From Fontibacillus panacisegetis (GTDB lineage Bacteria > Bacillota > Bacilli > Paenibacillales > Paenibacillaceae), in NCBI RefSeq assembly GCF_900102215.1, contig NZ_FNBG01000023.1:30701-94700 (forward strand): DNA of 64,000 nucleotides, given 5' to 3'. The notes below the pieces were generated by a model. That model was not told where the DNA came from. It searched no databases and saw only the letters and a program-made list of their open reading frames with translations. A program made the position numbers and the translations under genes. This document shows, piece after piece, positions 10,301 through 18,342 of this stretch. Numbering within the stretch: position 1 is the first letter of the stretch; each line of letters starts with the position of its first letter.

Positions 10301-13300
10301 GTGTATTCACAAACATACCGATCATAGATTCCAATGCCGCTCTAGGACGTCCTGCGACCGGAGTTCCGATCGTAATATCACTTTGTCCGGAGCTGCGGGC
10401 TAAAAAAAGATGAAAGATGGCAAGCAGGACCATATATGCTGTAGCTCCGGTTTGCGATGCGAGAGCATTCAGCCTTGCAGCCAGCTCCGGAGGAATTACA
10501 AACGTATGTTGATCGCCATCATAGCTCTTCAGAGATGGCCTGGCATAATCAGTTGGCAGGTCAAGTGCCGCCCTTTCCCCTGACATGACATCCAACCAGT
10601 AGCTACGCTGCTTATATAGTTCGCGTTGGTGCTCCACGCCAAGCTGCCACAACGCAAAATCCTTATATTGCAGCTTTTGATCAGGAAGCTGATTTTCTTC
10701 GTACAAAGCGATCAGCTCATTCTGCAGCACAATCATCGACAAACCGTCCCCAGCGATGTGGTGCATGTCAAACAGCAAATATTGCTTGTCGTCCGCCTCG
10801 CGAATCAATGCCGCTCTCAGCAAAGGCGGCTGATCAAGGTTAAACGGACGAATAAACCTGCGGAACAAATCCATCAGCGAGAAATTCTCGATATCGATGA
10901 TCCGGAGCTCGAAGCTGACATCATCTAATACGATCTGAACCGGAACTCCGTCCTTAAGCCGAAACGCGGTTCGCAGAGATTCATGACGAGCAATCAGCTT
11001 CTTGAAAGCTTGTTCCAGTCGTCTGGAATCGATGATACCTCTGATTTCAAGCACAGCCGGCAGGTTGTATGCCCGGCTCTCCGCTTCCATTCGGTTCAGG
11101 ATAAACAGACGATTTTGCGAAGGGGTGAGTGGATAGTCCTCCCTCGCTTCAACTGGCTCAATATCTGAGTACGCTTCAGAGGATTCCGGTAACTGCAGCT
11201 CCAATTTACTAGCCAGCCCCGCTATAGTCGGAGACTGAAACAAATCGCGAAGCGGCAGATTTAATTTAAGGTCTCTATGAATCCTCATGATCAATTGCGC
11301 AGCTGTCAGAGAGTTGCCGCCAACGTCGAAGAAGTTGTCGTTCACACCAACTCTCTCCACGCCGAGCACCTCCTGCCAGATTCCCGCCAGCTTTTCCTCG
11401 ATTTCTCCGGCGGGAGCCGCATACGTCTCTGCTGCCAGCTGCGGCTGTGGCTCTGGGAGTACCTTGCGATCAATTTTGCCGCTCGTTGTCAGCGGCAACT
11501 GCGACATCGGCACAAGGAATGCGGGCACCATGTAAACCGGAAGGCGGCTCTTCAATACGTTCCGCAGCTCGGTTGGCTCAATCACGCGATCACACTCAGA
11601 GACGTAATATCCGCTTAGATACGCGTTGCCATGGTGATCCTTCCGCGCGACAACTACCGCTTCCTTCACATCCTCGTGCGCCAGCATCGCTTCCTCGATC
11701 TCGCCCGGCTCGATCCGGTAGCCCCTGATTTTCACCTGATGATCGATCCGACCCAAATATTCGATATCCCCATTCGGCAGCCACCGCGCAAGATCACCCG
11801 TTCGATACATTCGTCCATCCTTTTCAAATGGGCTATCGATGAACTTCTCTGCCGTCAAGTCATCACGGTTCAAATAACCTCTTGCCAGCCCGTCACCGGC
11901 AATACACAGCTCTCCGGCTACGCCAACAGGCTGTAACCGATTATCCTCATCGACGATGTATAGCCGTGTATTGTCGATCGGCTTGCCGATCGGAATCGGG
12001 TCGACTGCCGCTTCTTGAACCGAGCAGTCATAATGACTGACGTCTACTGTTGCCTCTGTTGGACCGTACAGATTGATAAGCCGTACACCAACTCCATCAT
12101 CTTTTTCTAGCAGCGTCCGGAATCGATTCACCTGCCTTGCTGTCAACGCCTCGCCGCTCGCGAACACGTAACGTAAGCTTCCTAGTTTTTGAACCCCCTG
12201 CGGTCTCGCCTCCAATTCATCCAGAAACGCGCTCAGCATCGACGGGACAAAGTGTATCGTCGTTACACCATGCTGTGAGATCGTTTCGATGATTTCCGCC
12301 GGGTCCTTCTCTCCCCCCGGAGTCAGAAAGCTTACCTCGGCTCCGATCTGACCCCACCAGAACAGCTCCCATACCGATACGTCGAAGGTGAACGATGTCT
12401 TCTGCAGAATCACATCAAGCTCTGTCAGCGGATATGCTTTCTGCATCCAGTTCAGTCGATTCACCACCGACCGGTGCTCGACCATAACCCCTTTTGGTCG
12501 TCCGGTTGATCCGGAGGTGTAGATCACATAAGCCAGCTGGCAGGAATCACTATGCAGCTCCAACAGCTCTAGCGGCTCCAGATTTTTGCCCTCCTGAGCC
12601 TCCCCGTAACCGTTCTCCACCAGCTCCGATACATTCAGCCACTCACCCCCCCATGACTCAAGCTGTCCTCGCAGCTCCTCAAGCAGCTTCCCTTGCGTCA
12701 GCGAGATCGTTGCCCCGCTGTCCTGCAGCATGTATCCTATTCGCTCAGCCGGAAAGTCTGGCGCAATCGGCAGGTAAGCACCGCCTGCCTTAAGTACGGC
12801 CAGCAGCGAGACCATCATTTCCAGTGAGCGTTCCATTACAACCGCCGCGATGACATCAGGACCGACACCAGCTTGGCGAAGCCGCAGTGCCAGACGGTTC
12901 GCTTGCTCATTGAGCTCCTTGTAGGTCAGCGTGCTGGAGCCCATTCGCCAAGCGACCTTCTCCGGATGCTGCCCTGCCAGTTCCTCGAACAGTCCATGCA
13001 GCGTAGCCTCGTGACGATATTCCGCCGCAGTGTTGTTAAACCCCTGAAGCAGCTGCTCCTTCTCCACCAGGCTCATCATTTCCAGCTCGCCCACTAGCCC
13101 TTCCGGATGGGCCACTGCTGCTTCCGCGAGTCTAATGAACCGCTCAGCGAACCGTTCCATCGTCTCTCTGTCAAACAAATTGGTGTTGTACTCCAGCAAG
13201 CAATCCATCCCCCCGCCGACACCCGGGAATACATCCCATTTCATATCGAGCTTAGAGGTCTTGCCGGGGATATCCATTTGGGCAAATCGAACTCCGTTTG

Positions 13301-16300
13301 ATTCAAAATCCACTCTTCCATCCAACTGATTATGAAAAATCAGCATAGTATCAAACAAAGGATTGCGCGAACGGTCCTGCACAATTCCGCAATTCGCAAC
13401 GATTTCGTCAAACGGCATTTTCTGATGATCATACGCGTCCAGAAGTGTATCGTTCATCTTTTGAAGTAAATCGATAAATCGTTGCTTATCATGAACTTCT
13501 TGACGAATCGGCAAGAAATTGTTAAACATGCCGACCGTCCGGTGTGTTTCGGGATGGAGTCTTCCCGCCATTAAAGCTCCGATGATAATATCCGTCTGTG
13601 ATGTGTATTTGTGCAGAAGCATTGAATAAATAGATAATAAAATCCCATATTCCGTAACTCCGTGTTCATTTGCCATCTTGTTCAGTCGACACACAGTTTG
13701 AGCAGGTATCGACAATCTGATCTGATCTCCGTCGAAAGTCCGTTCATTAGGTCTGGCGTGATCAAGGATCATCTCCAGAACCGGAATCGGGCCTTCAAGC
13801 TGCTGCTTCCAGTATTCCCGATGCCGCTGCATCCTTTCTCCGCTTCCTTCACGGATAGACCATACGGCATAATCTGTATATTGTGTTGGGGCAGCCCCCA
13901 AGGTTTCTCCTTGATAGAGCTTTCTGAATTCATCAATCAGCACATTGAGAGAGATTCCATCGCACACCATGTGGTGTGTGTCCAATAGCAAGACATGGCG
14001 GTCATCTTCCAGTCGAATCGCTTGCGCACGGAACAAGGGTGCATTCGACAGCTCAAATGGACGCACGAAGCGTTCCATCAACCCAAAGAGCTCACTTTCA
14101 TCCCCATTCACCCGTTCAAGAGCAAAAGAAAATTGATCTTCAATCTTTTGCAGCACCTCACCGTTAATAAAATGAAAGGAAGTGCGTAGCGACTCGTGCC
14201 TGCGAATCAACGCATGAAGTGCTTGATCCACGCGAATCAGATCAATGGTCCCGGACAAGCTCAGGGCAGCAGGAATATTGTAGGTGGTTCCGATACTCCC
14301 GAGTTGCTCTTGCATATAGACCCGAATCTGCGCACCAGTTATTGGATAATACGGGCGATGCTCCGCCTTGCCGATTGCGGTTCTCTCCTCCGCTTCAGAT
14401 ATCCGTACTACCCGCGCCAGCTCACGGATCGTAGGAACAGAATATACCTGTCTAATGGAAAGCTGGATGCCGAAGCGTTCTGTAACTGCGGATACAAGCA
14501 TCATTGCTTTTAATGAATTGACACCGATCTCAAGTAATGAATCGTCCACATTCAGGGGTCCTGTATTCAATACCTCTGCGCAAATTTGCTGCAGGTCCCG
14601 CTCTGTTTCATCCTTTGACCACTCCACTTCTCGCTGCTGGATTGAATTGAGTTTGGTTTGGTGAAGCGCTTCCTTTTCTTTCTCAAACTGTCCGCTTGCG
14701 TACTGATCCGCCAGGATATAGCGCTGTACTTTACCGCTTGTTGTCTTTGGAAGCTGCTTAACCGGCAGCACCCAGCCAACCTCATGACCGGCATATTCAC
14801 GGACACGCCTCGCCACGTTCTCTGCAAGTGGTGCAAACGACTGTATACTGCCGCGATAAATCGCAAACACGATAATTTCATCAGTCTGCAATTGCTCATT
14901 AAATGCACCACAAACTGCGACTCTCCGTAATTTTCCACCCTCCATCTCTTCGATCATCTGCTCCAAATCATGCGGATACACATTTTGGCCATTCACGAAC
15001 AAAATGTCCTTTTTCCTGCCCGTTACGACTAACCGTCCATTTCGCATAAATCCAAGATCGCCTGTCCTCAGCCAACCGTCCTCCGAGATCGCTTTGTCCG
15101 TGGAGATTTGATCGTGATAATAACCGCTTGTCACATTTGGACCCTTGATCTGGATTTCTCCAACGATTTTCTCCGGCAGCAGGTTTCCGCTATCATCACA
15201 TATCCGAACTTGGCAATTGTTTACCGGCATTCCGACATCAACAAATGACAATGCGGCTGGATCGCCGGAGTCCTCCGATACTTCCTTGACTGGTTCACCG
15301 ACCGCAGTTCTGCGGTCAATGCGAATCTCGCAAAGTGGTTCCTCTACAGGCGGGAACGTGACCGCCAGACTTGCCTCCGCCATACCGTATACCGGAAATG
15401 CAGCATTAGGCCTCAATCCGTAAGCGCCCATCTCTTCTATGAACTGGTGGCTCAATTTGGCCGAAATCGGTTCTGCACCGTTAAATATCAGGCGAACCGC
15501 CGAGAGATCCCAGCCTGCTGCTTGGTTTTTTTTGTAGTAGTTCAAAAAATGACTATATCCAAAATTCGGCGATGCCAATGTCGTAATGCGGTGATCGCTT
15601 GCCTTCTGAAACCACAAAGTCGGATGCTGGATAAATAAAGCTGTTGGCATCAGATACTGGTGCATATCCGCTAGCAAAGGAGTCAGATGGAATCCAATTA
15701 GGCCCATATCATGAGTGAGCGGCATCCAACTGAGCGAAGAGTCGTTACAGGTTGCTTCGGAGCAAGCTACAATCGCCTTCATGTTCGCAAGCAGGTTGGC
15801 ATGTGTCAGCATGACCCCTTTAGGATCTCCGGTTGATCCCGAAGAGAATTGAATGAATGCCAGATCTCCTGATTCAGGACAGTGTATTTCGCCCGAGGGA
15901 CCATCGCATAAATCTTCTCTTCCCGTTAGCCAGGTCATTTCTCGCAAATTCCTAAAAAATGCTTCCTGCTCTACAGATTCCGTCTCCCCTCCCCACCGTT
16001 CGAGAAGCTTCGCATCGTCGACAACCAAATAAGGCGAGCGAAGCTTTTGATAAACCTTGATAAGCTTTCGTGTATTCTCTTCGCTAGCACCGGCTGATAA
16101 CGGAACAGGAACCATGCCCCCGAGCTGGCAAGCCCAAAACCAGGTAAGGAACAGCTCCTGATCCTCCAGCAAGAACACGATTTCATCCCCCCGCTGAAGC
16201 CCCTTATCCTGAATCCGTCTTAGCAATGAGGAAGCACGCTGCAGCAACCTTTCATACGAGATCAAAGCTTCCTCCTTGCCTCCGCGTATAAAGGTTATGC

Positions 16301-16349
16301 CTTTGATGCTATCTCTCCTTGTCTGTATGAGCTCGACTAAATGATTCAT
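7365..16349 (-). CDS. FAAL-loaded NRPS: FAAL-ACP-C-A(Ser)-T-C-A(Ser)-T-half C
   Basis: This 2994-residue protein starts with a fatty acyl-AMP ligase (about 1-580, SSGSTGDPKG near 170) and an acyl carrier (GVNSLKAM, about 611), so the chain begins with an activated fatty acid. Two NRPS modules follow: C1 (HHMVCDG, about 793), A1 (YTSGSTGRPKG, about 1276), T1 (GGNSL, about 1678), C2 (HHIAGDG, about 1861), A2 (about 2346) and T2 (about 2741). Both A domains give the same specificity code, read against GrsA positions as DVWHFSLVDK, which is a serine code. No epimerase or thioesterase domain is present. The last 200 residues resemble the C-terminal lobe of a condensation domain without its HHxxxDG lobe. 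The start overlaps the thioesterase stop (ATGA), with GAGGAGG upstream. An N-acyl-Ser-Ser intermediate is predicted. Confidence 0.95.
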   Translation of the reverse strand: MNHLVELIQTRRDSIKGITFIRGGKEEALISYERLLQRASSLLRRIQDKGLQRGDEIVFLLEDQELFLTWFWACQLGGMVPVPLSAGASEENTRKLIKVYQKLRSPYLVVDDAKLLERWGGETESVEQEAFFRNLREMTWLTGREDLCDGPSGEIHCPESGDLAFIQFSSGSTGDPKGVMLTHANLLANMKAIVACSEATCNDSSLSWMPLTHDMGLIGFHLTPLLADMHQYLMPTALFIQHPTLWFQKASDHRITTLASPNFGYSHFLNYYKKNQAAGWDLSAVRLIFNGAEPISAKLSHQFIEEMGAYGLRPNAAFPVYGMAEASLAVTFPPVEEPLCEIRIDRRTAVGEPVKEVSEDSGDPAALSFVDVGMPVNNCQVRICDDSGNLLPEKIVGEIQIKGPNVTSGYYHDQISTDKAISEDGWLRTGDLGFMRNGRLVVTGRKKDILFVNGQNVYPHDLEQMIEEMEGGKLRRVAVCGAFNEQLQTDEIIVFAIYRGSIQSFAPLAENVARRVREYAGHEVGWVLPVKQLPKTTSGKVQRYILADQYASGQFEKEKEALHQTKLNSIQQREVEWSKDETERDLQQICAEVLNTGPLNVDDSLLEIGVNSLKAMMLVSAVTERFGIQLSIRQVYSVPTIRELARVVRISEAEERTAIGKAEHRPYYPITGAQIRVYMQEQLGSIGTTYNIPAALSLSGTIDLIRVDQALHALIRRHESLRTSFHFINGEVLQKIEDQFSFALERVNGDESELFGLMERFVRPFELSNAPLFRAQAIRLEDDRHVLLLDTHHMVCDGISLNVLIDEFRKLYQGETLGAAPTQYTDYAVWSIREGSGERMQRHREYWKQQLEGPIPVLEMILDHARPNERTFDGDQIRLSIPAQTVCRLNKMANEHGVTEYGILLSIYSMLLHKYTSQTDIIIGALMAGRLHPETHRTVGMFNNFLPIRQEVHDKQRFIDLLQKMNDTLLDAYDHQKMPFDEIVANCGIVQDRSRNPLFDTMLIFHNQLDGRVDFESNGVRFAQMDIPGKTSKLDMKWDVFPGVGGGMDCLLEYNTNLFDRETMERFAERFIRLAEAAVAHPEGLVGELEMMSLVEKEQLLQGFNNTAAEYRHEATLHGLFEELAGQHPEKVAWRMGSSTLTYKELNEQANRLALRLRQAGVGPDVIAAVVMERSLEMMVSLLAVLKAGGAYLPIAPDFPAERIGYMLQDSGATISLTQGKLLEELRGQLESWGGEWLNVSELVENGYGEAQEGKNLEPLELLELHSDSCQLAYVIYTSGSTGRPKGVMVEHRSVVNRLNWMQKAYPLTELDVILQKTSFTFDVSVWELFWWGQIGAEVSFLTPGGEKDPAEIIETISQHGVTTIHFVPSMLSAFLDELEARPQGVQKLGSLRYVFASGEALTARQVNRFRTLLEKDDGVGVRLINLYGPTEATVDVSHYDCSVQEAAVDPIPIGKPIDNTRLYIVDEDNRLQPVGVAGELCIAGDGLARGYLNRDDLTAEKFIDSPFEKDGRMYRTGDLARWLPNGDIEYLGRIDHQVKIRGYRIEPGEIEEAMLAHEDVKEAVVVARKDHHGNAYLSGYYVSECDRVIEPTELRNVLKSRLPVYMVPAFLVPMSQLPLTTSGKIDRKVLPEPQPQLAAETYAAPAGEIEEKLAGIWQEVLGVERVGVNDNFFDVGGNSLTAAQLIMRIHRDLKLNLPLRDLFQSPTIAGLASKLELQLPESSEAYSDIEPVEAREDYPLTPSQNRLFILNRMEAESRAYNLPAVLEIRGIIDSRRLEQAFKKLIARHESLRTAFRLKDGVPVQIVLDDVSFELRIIDIENFSLMDLFRRFIRPFNLDQPPLLRAALIREADDKQYLLFDMHHIAGDGLSMIVLQNELIALYEENQLPDQKLQYKDFALWQLGVEHQRELYKQRSYWLDVMSGERAALDLPTDYARPSLKSYDGDQHTFVIPPELAARLNALASQTGATAYMVLLAIFHLFLARSSGQSDITIGTPVAGRPRAALESMIGMFVNTLAIRNRVVSSQTFKSFVESVRSTTISAFDNSDYPFEELVDELGTARDLSRNPLFDVMFVMQNMHRPVNRIGDVSFYPVELPTGVAKFDLLLEITLDTDVDAYRCKFEYCTKLFRAETIERFAERFIRLAEAAVAHPEGLVGELEMMSLVEKEQLLQGFNNTAAEYRHEATLHGLFEELAGQHPEKVAWRMGSSMLTYKELNEQANRLARRLRQAGVGPDVIAAVVMERSLEMMVSLLAVLKAGGAYLPIAPDFPAERIGYMLQDSGATISLTQGKLLEELRGRLESWGGEWLNVSELMENGYGEAQEGNNLEPYGDSRQLAYVIYTSGSTGRPKGVMVEHRSVVNRLNWMQKAYPLTELDVILQKTSFTFDVSVWELFWWGQIGAEVSFLTPGGEKDPAEIIETISQHGVTTIHFVPSMLSAFLDELEARPQGVQKLGSLRYVFASGEALTARQVNRFRALLEKGDGVGVRLINLYGPTEATVDVSHYDCSVQEAAVDPIPIGKPIDNTRLYIVDENNRLQPVGVAGELCIAGDGLARGYLKRDDLTAEKFIDSPFEKEGRMYRTGDLARWLPNGDIEYLGRIDHQVKIRGYRIEPGEIEEAMLAHEDVKEAVVVARKDHHGNAYLCGYYVCECDRTIEPAELRNELKSRLPVYMVPAFLVPMSQLPLTTSGKTDRKALPEPQSQLAAETYAAPAGEIEEKLAAIWQEVLGVERVGVNDNFFDVGGNSLLLLRVQHELEHLASGAVKITDLFAYPTVAKLAAFINEQQTGMDRPWAVQAAALPSSFFAVPGQSQQSAVLEGQLDSATSHRLYTFAKSAQSDLYAVIAASFLFVLSKHAQAKEMAIQAAVSGQKLVNVSQQLQGITDFADLLDGISQSLRLSGNAFIYTADEMRQRGLSKEENKVYPLVRMKNDWPIGSRELQLFDMVLSLQPEAWCIELSLDYNGRRMRSEKMKALLSDLMKFLVYLSEQIVQKEGAV
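8121..9950. repeat. Copy B of a 1.8-kb direct repeat (A2-T2 module)
   Basis: This stretch repeats 11313-13160 almost base for base. The offset is 3192 bases in the left part and 3210 in the right part, because copy A has six extra codons between LEP and DS just before motif a3. The repeat covers the end of the preceding C domain, the whole A domain and the carrier core. It ends where the C-domain sequences diverge. It is best explained by recent duplication or gene conversion between modules. Confidence 0.93.
11313..13160. repeat. Copy A of the 1.8-kb direct repeat (A1-T1 module)
   Basis: This is the partner of 8121-9950, with scattered single-base differences and one 18-bp length difference. 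The C domains next to each copy (13160 upward, and 9950-11300) are clearly different from each other, so only the A-T segment was copied or homogenised. Confidence 0.93.
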
Positions 16350-17056
16350 CCCACTATTCCTCCTCGTTGTAACAATCGTGAATGAATTGCTTCTGCCATT
16401 TGCTCAGCGTGCTCATGAATAAAAAAGTGTCCCCCCTCAAAGCTGAAGGCTTCGCAGCTGCCTGACGTATGCTTGCTCCATTCCATTGGATCATACTCCC
16501 CGTCCTGCAAGCCCGAGAATACGGTAATATCGCATGACAATCTTCCCTGTTCTTCATTGAACCGATAGGTTTCAGACGCCATGTAATCTGATTTCAAAAT
16601 CGGCAAGAACAAGGATAACAGCTGTTCATTCTCAAAAAACTGCGGCGGCGTGCCGCCCAACACCTGAATCTTTGCTAAAAACTGATCATTTGCCAGCAGG
16701 TGCATGTTCTCATCCTCTATCGCATGTGGAGCCGCTCTTCCCGATACGAAGAGGTGGACTGGCGGAGGATATCCCTTGCTGCACAGCTTGCGGCTCATCT
16801 CAAAGGCGATAATGCTGCCCAGACTATGTCCGAACAGCGCATATGGACTGCCGTCAAGATGCGGGAGCAGTATATGCTGAACATTCTCCACCATCTCCTC
16901 AACGGAAGTAAGCAGTGGTTCGCCGAAGCGCCTTCCTCTTCCAGGGAGCTCTACATTGACAAGCTGAATGGAAGGAGGGAGCAGGTTTTTCCACCTTTCG
17001 TAAACCGATGCAGAGGCCCCTGCATACGGAAAGAAAAATATAGTTATTCTCGTCAA
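16346..17056 (-). CDS. Type II (editing) thioesterase
   Basis: An alpha/beta-hydrolase of about 236 residues in the surfactin/GrsT type II thioesterase family. It shows FFFPYAGAS at the N-terminus, the nucleophile elbow GHSLGS, and a C-terminal GGHFFIHEH with the catalytic histidine. Such enzymes clear mis-primed or stalled acyl groups from carrier domains. TTG 17056 is chosen because AAAGGAG lies nine bases upstream and the product then starts like family members. An upstream in-frame TTG at 17077 overlaps the exporter stop and is the alternative. The stop overlaps the FAAL-NRPS start. Confidence 0.92.
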   Translation of the reverse strand: MTRITIFFFPYAGASASVYERWKNLLPPSIQLVNVELPGRGRRFGEPLLTSVEEMVENVQHILLPHLDGSPYALFGHSLGSIIAFEMSRKLCSKGYPPPVHLFVSGRAAPHAIEDENMHLLANDQFLAKIQVLGGTPPQFFENEQLLSLFLPILKSDYMASETYRFNEEQGRLSCDITVFSGLQDGEYDPMEWSKHTSGSCEAFSFEGGHFFIHEHAEQMAEAIHSRLLQRGGIVG

Positions 17057-17073
17057 ACGCCCCGTCTCCTTTA

Positions 17074-18342
17074 TCAATCGTACTTACGCAATGCCTTCAA
17101 GAAATACACACATAACGCTGCAACTAGCGTTAATGCCGCTCCATTGATCAGCAGTACAAGGTCAGCGCCATATAGATCAGAGAAAACGCCTGACAGAATA
17201 ATTCCGAAAGGAGTAGCGAGACTGGAGAGCGATCCAATCGTCCCGAACACCCTTCCCTGATATTCGCCGTCCACTTCTGTTCGTAGCATTACCGTAACGA
17301 TCACTGTGCCGATAGCGAGAATAAATCCAATAAGAAAAACAAAGGGAATTGCAAAATAAACATGGTGAATGGTAGCAAGAAGCATTAAATTGGGCCCAGC
17401 CAGCAGCATCGCCAGACTTACCCACATTCCACGGCTAGCAAGTTTCCTGCCCATAAGTGAGACAAGGCCCGCGCCTGAGGCATATCCAATTGGAATGATC
17501 GCCTCCAGCATGCCAAATTGCCATGGGGTTGCTCGCCAAATCGTCACGGCTAGCACTTGAAATACCATCATCGAAGCTACAAAAAACACCATAATCGAGG
17601 GCAAAAGGATTGAAACCGAACGGGCAATGGAATGTTTCTGGATATACGAAAGCCCATGCTTGAAATCCGTCCAGAAGCCCTTCTTTTCCTCCTCCAACCG
17701 CTCTGGGCTTGGAAAGGAACCGGACAGTAGCACACAACAAGCCGAGATACCGAAGGCAACGCTAACCCCTATCACCGATGCAGGTCCTCCAAAAATGGCC
17801 GCTGCGGCCCCCCCGAGCGACAACCCGACAAGACGCGCCAGTGTATCCGTAATTTGCATTAAACCCGTTGCACGCTGGATGTGGTCCTTTCCTACGATAT
17901 AAACCAGCGACGAGGCAAAAGCGGGATTATGAAATTGAGAGGCCGCACCAATCATCGCGAGCAGTCCGACAAGCAGCCACCACACCTCGACGCCACCATA
18001 AGTTACGACAACGGCTACTCCAGCTATCAGCAGCGCCCGGAGAATATCCATACTAAGCATGATCATCCGGCGATTATAGCGATCAGCGAAAGTACCTGCA
18101 ATACTTCCAAGGACGAAGCTGGTTATCATTTGAATGAGCATGATCGTCATCATCGCCTTAGCACTGCCTGTTGTCGATAACACCCAGTAGCCGATCACGA
18201 TGGAGTGGAAGCCCTCGCCAATAATCGATAATGTACTTCCCGCATAGATCCACAAAAATGTCCTGTTGTGCAAAAGCGGTTTTGAAAGTGATTGAATGAC
18301 GTCTTTCTGTGATTGAGTAGCTGCCAGTGTATCGGAGTTCAT
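17074..18342 (-). CDS. MFS exporter of the biosynthetic operon
   Basis: A 422-residue major facilitator with about twelve hydrophobic segments and the loop 2-3 signature ADRYNRRMIM. It resembles the EntS-like (MFS_3) exporters that often accompany NRPS clusters. The start overlaps the upstream NRPS stop (ATGA) and GAGGAG lies upstream. Export of the finished product or of a precursor is inferred from this position. Confidence 0.9.
   Translation of the reverse strand: MNSDTLAATQSQKDVIQSLSKPLLHNRTFLWIYAGSTLSIIGEGFHSIVIGYWVLSTTGSAKAMMTIMLIQMITSFVLGSIAGTFADRYNRRMIMLSMDILRALLIAGVAVVVTYGGVEVWWLLVGLLAMIGAASQFHNPAFASSLVYIVGKDHIQRATGLMQITDTLARLVGLSLGGAAAAIFGGPASVIGVSVAFGISACCVLLSGSFPSPERLEEEKKGFWTDFKHGLSYIQKHSIARSVSILLPSIMVFFVASMMVFQVLAVTIWRATPWQFGMLEAIIPIGYASGAGLVSLMGRKLASRGMWVSLAMLLAGPNLMLLATIHHVYFAIPFVFLIGFILAIGTVIVTVMLRTEVDGEYQGRVFGTIGSLSSLATPFGIILSGVFSDLYGADLVLLINGAALTLVAALCVYFLKALRKYD

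Noticed and set aside
8189..11936. Several plus-strand reading frames opposite the NRPS
   Set aside because: They occur twice because of the 1.8-kb repeat and are antisense shadows with no ribosome sites.
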